Positions 9,076-17,409 of a stretch of DNA of 64,000 nt are shown one piece after another. Origin of the DNA: Sphingobium sp. (GTDB lineage: Bacteria > Pseudomonadota > Alphaproteobacteria > Sphingomonadales > Sphingomonadaceae). The notes beneath the pieces are model-generated. The model was not told the DNA's origin. It worked only from the letters and a program-made list of their open reading frames with translations, and ran no database searches. A program made the position numbers and the translations under genes. The stretch covers positions 1 through 64,000 of the forward strand of contig JAHFPV010000011.1 of assembly GCA_023266575.1 (NCBI GenBank), in the 5' to 3' direction. How positions within the stretch are numbered: position 1 is the stretch's first letter; every line of letters starts with the position of its first letter.

Positions 9076-9414
9076 ATGACCTATGTCGTGACCGACAACT
9101 GCATCCGCTGCAAATATATGGATTGCGTCGAGGTCTGCCCCGTGGACTGTTTCTACGAGGGCGAGAATATGCTGGTCATCAATCCGAGCGAATGTATCGA
9201 TTGCGGCGTGTGCGAACCGGAATGTCCGGCCGAGGCCATCCTGCCCGATACCGAGAACGGCCTGGAAAAATGGCTGGAACTCAACACCAAATATTCGGCT
9301 GAATGGCCCAACATCACCGTCAAGGGCGAAGCGCCTGCCGACGCCGACGCCATGAAGGGCGTTGAAGGCAAGCTGGAAAAGTTTTTCTCGCCCGAACCCG
9401 GTTCCGGCGACTGA
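9076..9414 (+). CDS. fdxA: Seven-iron ferredoxin FdxA
   Basis: 112 residues with two cysteine clusters: [17 protein letters not shown] and [12 protein letters not shown], the arrangement of 3Fe-4S plus 4Fe-4S ferredoxins of the FdxA/ferredoxin II family. The C-terminal extension, with KWLELN followed by an acidic tail, is also typical. It is a cytoplasmic low-potential electron carrier whose partner is not revealed here. It follows the S4 gene by 95 nt and precedes carD. Confidence 0.93.
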   Translation: MTYVVTDNCIRCKYMDCVEVCPVDCFYEGENMLVINPSECIDCGVCEPECPAEAILPDTENGLEKWLELNTKYSAEWPNITVKGEAPADADAMKGVEGKLEKFFSPEPGSGD

Positions 9415-9659
9415 TCCGGGCGGCCACGCGCCGCACCCTTCCTATCCGTTTTGCCTTGCACTCCCGGCGATTATGTCCGGGGGTGGTAATTTTGTTACGA
9501 ATCTGCTATGTCACTTTTTAACGGTCGGACACCCTCCTGTCCGTCCCTGGAGAATTAGCTTCATGTCCTGACGGTGGCGCCGTGGACCCCCCATGCATAT
9601 GCCCCTTGCGCATATGTTCCGCGACGGCCCCGTTCCCCGGTTGATTGGAAAGGTTCCAA
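9415..9659 (+). promoter_or_regulatory. carD leader region with minimal ORF and hairpin
   Basis: The 245-nt gap before carD contains a GGAGA (9549-9553) placed 9 nt before an ATG-TCC-TGA two-codon ORF at 9563-9571, and a 7-bp inverted repeat CATATGC / GCATATG (9596-9602 and 9610-9616). The gap probably contains the carD promoter. Whether the mini-ORF or hairpin has a role is unknown. Confidence 0.35.
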
Positions 9660-10187
9660 ATGGCTGCCAAGGCGCTGTCCTTTGACGTTGGTGATTATGT
9701 CGTTTACCCCAAGCATGGCGTGGGCCGTGTGATCGAACTGCAAAAGGAGCAGATCGCCGGCATGGAGCTGGAGCTATATGTGCTCCGCTTCGAAAAAGAG
9801 CGGATGACGCTCCGCGTGCCGACCAACAAGGCCGAAGGCGTGGGCATGCGCAAGCTCTCGTCCAACAAGACGCTCGAAGAATCGATGGAAACATTGAAGG
9901 GCAAGCCCAAGGTCAAGCGCACCATGTGGTCGCGCCGCGCGCAGGAGTATGAAGCGAAGATCAATTCGGGCGACCTGGTGTCGATCGCCGAAGTGACCCG
10001 CGACTTGTTCCGCGCCGACGACCAGCCCGAACAAAGCTATTCCGAACGCCAGATTTTCGAAGCCGCGTCCAGCCGCCTCGCCCGCGAACTGGCAGCAATG
10101 GAAGAGACGGACGAACCCGCCGCGCTCAAGAAGATCCTCGCGATCCTCAACGAAGCCGCGCCGAAATATGTCAAGGTCGAAGGCTGA
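9660..10187 (+). CDS. CarD/CdnL-family transcriptional regulator
   Basis: 175 residues from ATG 9660, with a GGAAAGG ribosome site 6 nt upstream; an in-frame TTG at 9645 is rejected because it would include that site. The N-terminal RNA-polymerase interaction domain is recognised from FDVGDYVVYPKHGVGRV and KERMTLRVPTNKAE, followed by a helical DNA-binding region (KVKRTMWSRRAQEYEAKI). CarD proteins bind the RNA polymerase beta subunit and stabilise open complexes at rRNA and other promoters. The gene ends in a strong intrinsic terminator. Confidence 0.92.
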   Translation: MAAKALSFDVGDYVVYPKHGVGRVIELQKEQIAGMELELYVLRFEKERMTLRVPTNKAEGVGMRKLSSNKTLEESMETLKGKPKVKRTMWSRRAQEYEAKINSGDLVSIAEVTRDLFRADDQPEQSYSERQIFEAASSRLARELAAMEETDEPAALKKILAILNEAAPKYVKVEG

Positions 10188-10204
10188 CCTCAGCCATTGA
10201 CGCG

Positions 10205-10243
10205 AAAAAGGGGCGCGCCTTGCGAAAGGCGCGCCCCTTTTTT
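10205..10243 (+). terminator. Intrinsic terminator after carD
   Basis: A GC-rich stem AAGGGGCGCGCCTT / AAGGCGCGCCCCTT with a GCGA tetraloop, ending in a run of six T. It sits 18 nt after the carD stop and, being preceded by a run of A, could also terminate leftward transcription. Confidence 0.93.
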
Positions 10244-10261
10244 GTGCAGCGATGCGCGGGC

Positions 10262-10504
10262 TTATTCTCCCTTGGTGTCGACCGCATCCTTGGCCGCATC
10301 GCCGACATCGCTGGCAGCCTGCCCGACCTCTGTCGCGGCGCTGGTGACGGCATTATCCTTGCTCGTCTCGCTGCTGACCAGGAAGAAGGCGGCAACTGCC
10401 ACCACGACCACCAGCAGCAGGATCGCGAAGGTCATGCCCCCGCCACTGCGCTTTTCAATCACCGTGGTCGTCGTCGTTGCCGGACGCTCCTGATAGTCGG
10501 CCAT
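10262..10504 (-). CDS. Small single-pass membrane protein
   Basis: 80 residues from ATG 10504, with a GGAGAG ribosome site. A polar, Thr-rich N-terminus is followed by one membrane helix (about residues 25-43, Val/Ala-rich) and a soluble C-terminal tail in which AATEVGQAASDVGDAAKD looks like an amphipathic helix. I do not recognise a family. The next gene on this strand is a lipoprotein upstream. A sequence resembling a sigma-EcfG promoter precedes it, which would place it among general stress genes, but that is tentative. Confidence 0.7.
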   Translation of the reverse strand: MADYQERPATTTTTVIEKRSGGGMTFAILLLVVVVAVAAFFLVSSETSKDNAVTSAATEVGQAASDVGDAAKDAVDTKGE

Positions 10505-10539
10505 AAAACTCTCCTCCTCTTCATCATAGATGGCCGCAT

Positions 10540-10565
10540 AATGCGCGGAGGAGGGAGAGGGTTCC
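10540..10565 (-). promoter_or_regulatory. Possible sigma-EcfG-like promoter for the 80-residue membrane protein
   Basis: Reading the minus strand, GGAAC (plus 10561-10565) is followed after 17 nt by CATT (plus 10540-10543). The alphaproteobacterial general-stress consensus is GGAAC, 16-17 nt, CGTT, so one base of the -10 box differs. The predicted transcript start would leave a leader of about 30 nt before ATG 10504. Confidence 0.3.
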
Positions 10566-10571
10566 GGGCCG

Positions 10572-11465
10572 TCAGCGCCCCAGCATCCGGTCCAGTGCCG
10601 CGGCAATCGCCGTCATGCCCGCCAGATTGGGGTGGTAGGGCGCAAAGGGAGCGCCACCCTGGCTCGGGACAAAGCCATTGGCCCACGGCTCCGCCGCACA
10701 GGCGTCATGCCCCTGCGACAGGTTCGACGCGCGCAACACCTCCGCCCCTGCCCGCTTGGCGGCAGCAGCGGTTTCCTGCGCCAGACGCCGGGCCGTCGCG
10801 CGCGCACTGGCGGCGTCATCAGCGCTCAGCGGGACTTGCGGACACGACGCTCCAGACGGCAGCAAGGTCACATAATCCACGAAGATCAGCCGCGCGCGCG
10901 GCGCACGACGACGCACTTCCGCGGTGATCCGGTCCAGGCTGACGGCCAGTGTCGCCCAAGCAGCTTCAGTCGGAATCGCTGGCAGACTGGCCGATGGGCC
11001 GCCTGCCTGTTGCCGCGCTGCCATCCCCTTGCACATGGCGGCGGCAGAGGCTGGCAGTTCGCTTCCGCCTTTACAGGACGCAGCAAACAGACGCCCGACA
11101 TAACCGACATCATTGCCACCGATCGTGATCGTCACCAGCGCGGTGTCGGCGGTCAGCGCGTCGATTTGCGGTGCCAATTCATTCCATGGTCCCAGCAGGT
11201 GCGTGCTCGTCGCGCCGCCGCAACTGACATCCACCAGATCGAGCTGTCGCAGCCGCGCAAGTTGCCGGGCATAATTGTCGCGCGAGCGGGTGCAGCGCGT
11301 GGCCGGAGAGTCCGCCGAATCGGTCACGCCCGGCCCGGCTGCGAACGAACTGCCCATGGCGACATAGCGGGCGGACGGCGCGACCGGCGCTCTCGCCACT
11401 TCCGGTCCGGCAGCGCATCCGGCCAGCAGAAGCGCACAGAGTGAGACGCCGATGCCTTTGATCAT
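10572..11465 (-). CDS. SGNH/GDSL-family hydrolase lipoprotein
   Basis: 297 residues from ATG 11465, chosen for the GAGGAAA ribosome site 6 nt upstream; an ATG at 11480 would instead overlap the previous gene by 4 nt. A lipoprotein signal ends in LLAGC. SGNH blocks are present: AMGSSFAAGPG (block I), the Gly of CGGATS, TIGGNDVGY (block III, GxND) and HPNLAGM near the C-terminus (block V His). It should be a lipid-anchored periplasmic esterase or lipase. It directly follows the asparaginase-like gene in the same direction. The substrate is unknown. Confidence 0.85.
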   Translation of the reverse strand: MIKGIGVSLCALLLAGCAAGPEVARAPVAPSARYVAMGSSFAAGPGVTDSADSPATRCTRSRDNYARQLARLRQLDLVDVSCGGATSTHLLGPWNELAPQIDALTADTALVTITIGGNDVGYVGRLFAASCKGGSELPASAAAMCKGMAARQQAGGPSASLPAIPTEAAWATLAVSLDRITAEVRRRAPRARLIFVDYVTLLPSGASCPQVPLSADDAASARATARRLAQETAAAAKRAGAEVLRASNLSQGHDACAAEPWANGFVPSQGGAPFAPYHPNLAGMTAIAAALDRMLGR

Positions 11466-11476
11466 GTCGTTTTTCC

Positions 11477-11974
11477 TCATAACGGCACGAACGCGCCCTT
11501 GGCGCGATCCTTGACCACGGCATCGGCGCGGAACACCGAACCGCTCATCGTGATATAGATGCCGGGCTGCGCCACCTGCGCCGTCGCAAAGGCCATGCCC
11601 AGATTGAAGCTCGCGTCGCTCTCGCCAAAGCGGGCCGGGGCCAGCGCGCCGACCAGCACCACCGTCTTGCCGGGGATGTCGGCCAGTGCCTTGGCGGTGT
11701 CGGTCATCGTGTCGGTGCCATGGGTAATGACGATATGGCTTTCCGGCGCAGCAGCGACGCTGGCATGGATCAGCGCCCGGTCGGCATCGTCCAGTTCCAG
11801 ACTATCCTTGCGCACGATTTCCTCGATACGGAAGGGCCGCTTGACCCGCGCCACGTCCAGCAGCCGGGCCATCACCGTTTCACCGACCTGATAGTCGGAC
11901 AGGGCATCGAAATAGATTTTGTCGATCGTGCCGCCCGTCGTCAGGATCAATATCGGGGTGTTCGGGGTCAGCAT
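11477..11974 (-). CDS. Half-length asparaginase-domain protein
   Basis: 165 residues corresponding only to the N-terminal domain of type I/II asparaginases, which normally have about 320-340 residues. The first catalytic threonine motif (TTGGTIDKIY) and the second (THGTDTMTDTA) are both present. The C-terminal domain that contributes to the dimeric active site is absent, and the frame ends cleanly with the next gene starting at once, so this looks like the native length. Short asparaginase-domain proteins of this kind occur in other proteobacteria; activity is unproven. Confidence 0.8.
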   Translation of the reverse strand: MLTPNTPILILTTGGTIDKIYFDALSDYQVGETVMARLLDVARVKRPFRIEEIVRKDSLELDDADRALIHASVAAAPESHIVITHGTDTMTDTAKALADIPGKTVVLVGALAPARFGESDASFNLGMAFATAQVAQPGIYITMSGSVFRADAVVKDRAKGAFVPL

Positions 11975-12004
11975 GATGAGGCTCCGATATAAGAAGGCAA
12001 AGGC

Positions 12005-12829
12005 TTATGCGCCGCGCCCCATCGCTTCGCCACGATCGCGGGCAGCGGTCAGCGTGTCGATAAGCAATGCCAGCAGCCGGTCGTCGGCGTCCAGCACATT
12101 CATTCCCTCGCGCGTCATGCCGCCGGGGCTGGCGACGCGATCGGCCAGCACGGCCGGACTGTCGCCGGTGCGGGCACTCGCCCGCGCAGCCATATTGGCC
12201 GAACCTTGCACCGTCGCCAGCGCCATGCGCGCGGCCTGATCGGCGGGGATGCCCAACGCCTCCCCAGCCCGTGCCAGCGCGTCGATGAAGCGGAACAGGA
12301 AGGCGGGTCCACAGCCCGACAGTGCCGTCACCTGATTGAACAAGGCTTCATCGCCAATCCATTCGGCCAGGCCCAGCGGCTCGATCAGTGCCTCGACATC
12401 CGCCTTTGCCTGCGCCGCCGTGATATCGTCAGCGAACAGCGCAGTCACGCCCTCGCCGAGCCCCACGGGCAGATTGGGCATCGCCCGCACCATATCCCGC
12501 ACCGCCGGAAAACGCGCCCGCAAATCAGCGAGCGGCGTACCAGCGAGGATCGAAACGATCCGCGTATCCGCCCTGCACAAGGGCGCCAGCGCCGCGGCAA
12601 CATCGGCGATCTGATAGGGCTTCATGCCCAGCAACACGGTCGTCCCGGCGGGCAGCGTGGCCGGATAGTCAGTGACGACCGTCACCCCATCGGCGACCGG
12701 ACGCCCGCTTGGCCGCAACACCGTCACCCGCCCGGCATCCAGCCCGCAATCCAGCCAGCGCGCCAGCATCTGCCCGGCCATATTGCCGCAGCCGACGAGG
12801 AACAGATGATCGGGCCAACGGATCGCCAC
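12005..12829 (-). CDS. proC: Pyrroline-5-carboxylate reductase
   Basis: 274 residues starting with GTG at 12829. The Rossmann motif LVGCGNMAGQML (GxGxxA/G) opens the protein, and the C-terminal dimerisation/active-site region reads TALSGCGPAFLFRFIDAL and VASPGGMTREGM, diagnostic for ProC. It reduces 1-pyrroline-5-carboxylate to proline with NAD(P)H in the cytoplasm. It lies 4 nt after the YbjN-type gene, so the two are probably co-transcribed. Confidence 0.95.
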   Translation of the reverse strand: MAIRWPDHLFLVGCGNMAGQMLARWLDCGLDAGRVTVLRPSGRPVADGVTVVTDYPATLPAGTTVLLGMKPYQIADVAAALAPLCRADTRIVSILAGTPLADLRARFPAVRDMVRAMPNLPVGLGEGVTALFADDITAAQAKADVEALIEPLGLAEWIGDEALFNQVTALSGCGPAFLFRFIDALARAGEALGIPADQAARMALATVQGSANMAARASARTGDSPAVLADRVASPGGMTREGMNVLDADDRLLALLIDTLTAARDRGEAMGRGA

Positions 12830-12833
12830 GCGC

Positions 12834-13340
12834 TCAGGCCTCGCCGCGGGTTTCGATCAGGCTGGCAGCAATCGCCTCGGTCGGGCTTTTGCCACCCCAC
12901 AGCACGAACTGGAACACTGGATAGAAACGCTCGCACTCGTCGATCGCGGTTTCGACCAGCAATTGCGCCTGATCCAGCGTCAGCGTGCCGCCAGCCCCCA
13001 GCAGCGCGCCATGGCGGAACAGGATGATACCGCTCGACGACCATAGCTCGAAATGGCCGAGCCACAGTTGCTCGTTGATCAGCCCCAGCGTCTCGTAGAT
13101 CGTGCCGCGCTTTTCGTCGGTAACGCGAATGTCGGGCAGTGCCAGCAGTTGCAGCACCTGATCCTCGTCACGCCAGATGCCGCGCAGCTCATATTGCGCC
13201 CAGCTGCCTTGCGTGTTGGCGACGATCTCATCCTCGCCAACCTGCTCGTAGGTCCAGCCATGCGCCTCGAAAAAGGCGGCCAGCATGTCGATCGGCGCGG
13301 CTTCCTGGCCGCCATGCTCAAACTCGTCACTATCCATCAT
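12834..13340 (-). CDS. YbjN-domain protein
   Basis: 168 residues: an acidic N-terminus, then a domain with AHGWTYEQVGEDEI and a C-terminal region with GHFELWSSSGIILFRHG and ECERFYPVFQFVLWGGKSP, matching the YbjN / sensory-transduction-regulator family related to type III secretion chaperones. Family members have been tied to motility and stress phenotypes in Enterobacteria, but the biochemical role is not settled. It sits directly upstream of proC. Confidence 0.82.
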   Translation of the reverse strand: MMDSDEFEHGGQEAAPIDMLAAFFEAHGWTYEQVGEDEIVANTQGSWAQYELRGIWRDEDQVLQLLALPDIRVTDEKRGTIYETLGLINEQLWLGHFELWSSSGIILFRHGALLGAGGTLTLDQAQLLVETAIDECERFYPVFQFVLWGGKSPTEAIAASLIETRGEA

Positions 13341-13382
13341 CGGCGCGCCTTAACACCGCGAACGGCGAAAGGACAGACAGGA

Positions 13383-13682
13383 TCAGTCCGCTTCAACGGG
13401 CTTGGTCTTGGTCGCCTTGACGGTCTTTTTGACCGGTTCGGACGTCTTGCCTTCCAGCGCGTCGATGCGAGCCTTGAGCAGCTCGACCTCTTCGCGCGCA
13501 GCTGCCGCCAGCGCCTTGACCGCGTCAAACTCCTCACGCGACACGAAGTCCGCGCCGCCCATCCATTCCTTGGCCTTCTCGCGCGCATTGGCCTCAAACT
13601 CGCGGCTCATGCCCGCCACGGTCCCGGCCGCGCCATTTACCAGCTTGGCCAGATCGTCGAAAAAGCGATTCTCGCTCTGCAT
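13383..13682 (-). CDS. ubiK: UbiK-type accessory factor (BMFP/YqiC domain)
   Basis: 99 residues from ATG 13682. An N-terminal amphipathic segment (NRFFDDLAKLVNGAAGTV) is followed by a C-terminal coiled coil (FDAVKALAAAAREEVELLKARIDALEG) and a Lys-rich tail, the layout of the BMFP/UbiK family. In Enterobacteria UbiK assists aerobic ubiquinone biosynthesis by binding UbiJ and lipids. That role is transferred from the family; no ubiquinone gene lies nearby. Confidence 0.8.
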   Translation of the reverse strand: MQSENRFFDDLAKLVNGAAGTVAGMSREFEANAREKAKEWMGGADFVSREEFDAVKALAAAAREEVELLKARIDALEGKTSEPVKKTVKATKTKPVEAD

Positions 13683-13723
13683 GATGCTCATCCTCTCAAC
13701 TGGCGCGGCAACCGCGCCAAAAA

Positions 13724-14272
13724 TCATATCTGGGTCTGGAGCGCGGGCGCGACAAGGGTTTCCGCATCCGGGTTCAGGCGATTAAGCTCATAATTGAGGA
13801 AGGAGGCAAAGGCCAGCCAGGCCAGATAGGGCAGCAGCAGCCAGCCAGCAACGCGGCGGATACGGCTGAACAGCCAGGCGGTGAGCGCCACCAGCACGAA
13901 CAGGGCAAGGATCAGGACCAGCGCGCTGCCGACCTGATGCGCGCGGAAAAAGAGCGGCGACCAGGCGAGGTTCATGACAAACTGCACCAGAAACAGGGTG
14001 ATCGCCACGCCCCGCCCCTTCGCCCCGCGCGCGTGCAGAACGATCGCCAGCGCCAGTGCCATCGCAATGTAGAGAATGGTCCAGGCGACGCCAAATGCCC
14101 AGCCCGGCGGCATCAGCGCGGGCTTTACCAGCGCGTCGAACCAGCGATTGCCAAAACCGCTATTGGCGAATTGACCGGACAGGAAACCCAGCAGGACGAT
14201 GACCGGCACGGTCACCAGCGCCCAGCGCAGATAGGCAAGGCGCAATTGGCCGGGGGACGCGATTTCGTTCAT
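13724..14272 (-). CDS. tspO: TspO/MBR-family tryptophan-rich sensory protein
   Basis: 182 residues with five predicted membrane helices. Family signatures are visible: KPALMPPGWAFGVAWTILY and LVQFVMNLAWSPLFF, and the C-terminal YLAWLAFASFLNYELNRLN. ATG 14272 is chosen because GGAGAAG lies 8 nt upstream; a TTG at 14278 is the alternative. TspO proteins bind porphyrins and affect tetrapyrrole and stress regulation. It lies 18 nt after the RND permease on the same strand. Confidence 0.92.
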   Translation of the reverse strand: MNEIASPGQLRLAYLRWALVTVPVIVLLGFLSGQFANSGFGNRWFDALVKPALMPPGWAFGVAWTILYIAMALALAIVLHARGAKGRGVAITLFLVQFVMNLAWSPLFFRAHQVGSALVLILALFVLVALTAWLFSRIRRVAGWLLLPYLAWLAFASFLNYELNRLNPDAETLVAPALQTQI

Positions 14273-14296
14273 CGGCAACGCTTCTCCACGCTCATC

Positions 14297-17200
14297 CTAT
14301 TCGGCCGGATCGGGCGAATCCTTCAACGCCGAATCCAGCTTGCGACCAACGGTTTGCGGAGAAACGGTCCGCTTCGCAACACGCGAATAGAATATGGGGA
14401 TCAGGAACAGGGTGATCAGCGTCGCCAGACTGACGCCAAAGACGATGACCACGCCGATCGAGTTGCGCGCCGCCGCGCCAGCGCCGCCACGAATCACGAG
14501 TGGCACCGCGCCGATGACGGTCGCGATCGACGTCATCAGGATCGGCCGCAGGCGGCGGGTCGCGGCCTCCCGAATGGCCTGCGCCACCTCCAGCCCCTCG
14601 TCGCGCAACTGATTGGCGAACTCGACGATCAATATGCCGTTCTTGGCCGCCAGACCCACCAGCATGACGATGCCGATCTGGCTGTAGAGATTGATCGACC
14701 CGCCGGTGACGATCAGCCCCAGCACGCCACCGGCCACCGCCAGCGGCACCGTGGCGATGATCACGCCGGGGTGAATGAAACTTTCGAATTGCGCCGCCAG
14801 CAGCAGATAGACGATCAGGATCGTGAGGCCAAAGATCAGCCAGATCGACCCGCCGGTTTCGCGCAGCGACTGGCTTTCACCGCGATAGCCGATCGCCAGC
14901 ACTTCGGGCGATTGGCGCGCTTCATTCTCCAGGAAGGCGAGCGCCTGTCCCAGCGACGTGCCGGGGGCCAGCGCCGCCGACAGGGTGATCGCGCGCAGCT
15001 TGTTGTAGCGGTTGAGCTGGCGCGGCCCGGCCACTTCGCGCACGGTGACGAGCGCCGAGAGGGGGACGAGCGCACCATTGGTCGCGCGCACCTGTATCCG
15101 CTCCAGATCGGCCAGCGTCTGCCGCCCTTCCTGTTCCGCCTGCACCAGCACGCGATATTCCTCGCCCCGGTCGACATAGGTGGTCACGCGCCGCGACCCC
15201 AACAGGCTTTGCAAGGCCTGGCTGATGTCGTTAACCGACACGCCCAGATCACCCGCGCGCTGCTGGTTGACGTCGATCCGCATCTGCGGCTTGGTTTCCT
15301 TATAGTCGCTGTCCAGGTTGATCAGCCCCGGATAGCTGGCCGCTGCGGCAATGATCCGATCGCGCGCCGCCACCAGCCCTTCATAGGTCGATCCGGCCAG
15401 CACGATATTGACCGGCAGGCCGCGCCCACGCCCCAGCCCCGATCGCGGTGCCGCATTGCCCCGGACGCCGGGCTGGTCGGCAATCACCTTGTTGATGATG
15501 GTCGCGACTTCCGCCGTTGTGATCGTGCGGTCCTCCCATGGACGCAGGAAGGCGATGACATTGCCGCTGTTGAAATCGTCCGACGTCCCGAAACCTGCCG
15601 GCGCACGGACAATCAGGTTCTGGAGCGTTCCGTCTTTCCGCAACGGGGCCAGCTCATTTTCGATTTTGCGCATATAGGCCAGCATCCGGTCAAAGCCCGC
15701 CCCCTCCGGCGCGCTGATCTGGCTGTCGACGACACCGGTATCCTCGGCAGGTGCCAGTTCGCTCGGCAGGAAAGTGAACATGCCACCGGCAAGGCACAGG
15801 AACAGCCCAACCCCGATCAGCGGCAGCAGCGGCTTGCGCAAGACATGGTCCAGCCAGCGGGCATAACCGCCCTCCAGCCGCTGGAACCGGGCATCGACCC
15901 AGCGCGCCAGCCGCCCGCGCTCGGCATTGTTGAGCAATTTGGAACAGAGCATCGGTGCGAGGCTGAGCGAGATGAAGCCTGAAAAGGCAATCGCGGCGAT
16001 CATCGCGATGGCCAGTTCGCGGAACAGCAATCCGGTCTGCCCGGCCAGGAACATCACCGGCACGAACACCGCGCATACGACCAATGTGGTGGAAATGATC
16101 GCAAAGCCCACCTGCCGCGTGCCGAGATAGGAAGCGACCAGCGGGTCCTCCCCCTGTTCGATGCGGTGATAGACATTTTCCAGCACGACGATGGCGTCAT
16201 CCACCACCAGCCCGATCGCCAGCACGAAGGCGAGCAGGGTCAGCAGGTTGATCGACAGGCCCAGCAACCACATGACCGCGCAGGTCGCCAGCAGGCAGAT
16301 CGGCACGGTAATGGCCGGAACGATCGTCGCCCGCACCGACCCCAGAAACAGGAAGATGACGAGGATGACGAGCAGCGCCGCCTCGATCAGCGTGTCATAG
16401 ACATTGTCGATCGCGCGGCTGATGAACAGCGATTCGTCGGAGCCAACCGCCACCCGCATCCCCTGCGGCAGGGTCGGGCGCAATTGTTCGGCCAGCGCCT
16501 TGGCCTTGTCCGCAACCTCCAGCGTGTTTGCGCCCGACTGCCGCACAATGCCAAGGCCGATCGCGGTCCCGGCGTTGGAGCGGAAGCTGCTATAGGGGTT
16601 TTCCGGCCCTTCCTCGATCCGCGCGACATCGCCCAGCTTGACCTGATAGCCATTGTCGCCCCGACCAACGACCAGCTGGGCAAATTGCTCCGGCGTGGCG
16701 AACGGGCGATCGACACGCAGCGTCTGGTTCTGGTCCTTCGATTCAAACCGCCCGGCGGGCAGTTCGACATTCTGCGCACGCAGCGCATTTTCGACATCGG
16801 CCGGGGTCAGGCCAAAGGCCGCAAGACGTTCGGCGTTCATCCAGACGCGGGTCGATGGCCGCGCCTCGCCGCCGATCGTCACGCGCGCCACCCCGTCAAT
16901 CGCGGAAAAACGGTCGGCAATATTGCGGTCGATATAATCGCTCAGCTGGATCGCGCTCCAGCCGGGGCGGGAGAAGGCCAGGAACAGGATCGGCCGCGCA
17001 TCCGCATCGACCTTGCGGATCTCTGGTGCCAGCGCATCCTCCGGCAGATCCTCGACGACCGACCCCACCCGGTCGCGCACATCGTTGGCGGCGGTGTCAA
17101 TGTCGCGCGACGGGTCGAATTCGATGCTGATGTTGGACGTGCCGTCCTGCGACGTCGATGTAATCGTAACGATGCCCTGCACACCGGCCACAGCATCCTC

Positions 17201-17401
17201 GATGAGCTGGGTGATGCGCGTTTCCACGACCGAAGCGGCAGCGCCCGTATAATTGGTCTCGACCGACACGACCGGCGGATCGGTATCGGGATATTCGCGC
17301 ACCGACAGGCTGAGATAGCCCACCACCCCGACGATGCAGAGCAGCACCGCGACGACGGCGGAGAAAACCGGGCGGCGGACGGACAGGTCGGACAGCTGCA
17401 T
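14297..17401 (-). CDS. RND efflux permease (HAE-1/AcrB type)
   Basis: 1034 residues, the normal size for a hydrophobe/amphiphile RND pump. It opens with SVRRPVFSAVVAVLLCIVG (first membrane helix) and keeps the proton-relay helix GLVVDDAIVVLENVYHRIE with its Asp pair, plus the second-repeat motif VGLAAKNGILIVEFANQL. It should work as a trimer in the inner membrane using proton motive force. The adaptor gene ends 8 nt upstream, forming a two-gene unit. No outer-membrane channel gene or local regulator is present, so it probably shares a TolC-type channel encoded elsewhere. Confidence 0.95.
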   Translation of the reverse strand: MQLSDLSVRRPVFSAVVAVLLCIVGVVGYLSLSVREYPDTDPPVVSVETNYTGAAASVVETRITQLIEDAVAGVQGIVTITSTSQDGTSNISIEFDPSRDIDTAANDVRDRVGSVVEDLPEDALAPEIRKVDADARPILFLAFSRPGWSAIQLSDYIDRNIADRFSAIDGVARVTIGGEARPSTRVWMNAERLAAFGLTPADVENALRAQNVELPAGRFESKDQNQTLRVDRPFATPEQFAQLVVGRGDNGYQVKLGDVARIEEGPENPYSSFRSNAGTAIGLGIVRQSGANTLEVADKAKALAEQLRPTLPQGMRVAVGSDESLFISRAIDNVYDTLIEAALLVILVIFLFLGSVRATIVPAITVPICLLATCAVMWLLGLSINLLTLLAFVLAIGLVVDDAIVVLENVYHRIEQGEDPLVASYLGTRQVGFAIISTTLVVCAVFVPVMFLAGQTGLLFRELAIAMIAAIAFSGFISLSLAPMLCSKLLNNAERGRLARWVDARFQRLEGGYARWLDHVLRKPLLPLIGVGLFLCLAGGMFTFLPSELAPAEDTGVVDSQISAPEGAGFDRMLAYMRKIENELAPLRKDGTLQNLIVRAPAGFGTSDDFNSGNVIAFLRPWEDRTITTAEVATIINKVIADQPGVRGNAAPRSGLGRGRGLPVNIVLAGSTYEGLVAARDRIIAAAASYPGLINLDSDYKETKPQMRIDVNQQRAGDLGVSVNDISQALQSLLGSRRVTTYVDRGEEYRVLVQAEQEGRQTLADLERIQVRATNGALVPLSALVTVREVAGPRQLNRYNKLRAITLSAALAPGTSLGQALAFLENEARQSPEVLAIGYRGESQSLRETGGSIWLIFGLTILIVYLLLAAQFESFIHPGVIIATVPLAVAGGVLGLIVTGGSINLYSQIGIVMLVGLAAKNGILIVEFANQLRDEGLEVAQAIREAATRRLRPILMTSIATVIGAVPLVIRGGAGAAARNSIGVVIVFGVSLATLITLFLIPIFYSRVAKRTVSPQTVGRKLDSALKDSPDPAE

Positions 17402-17409
17402 GGCGCTAC

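Noticed and set aside
13937-15982. 681-codon open frame on the plus strand
   Set aside because: It is the antisense shadow of the RND permease and TspO genes; composition is Arg/Gln/His/Asp-rich without any motif, as expected for high-GC antisense frames.
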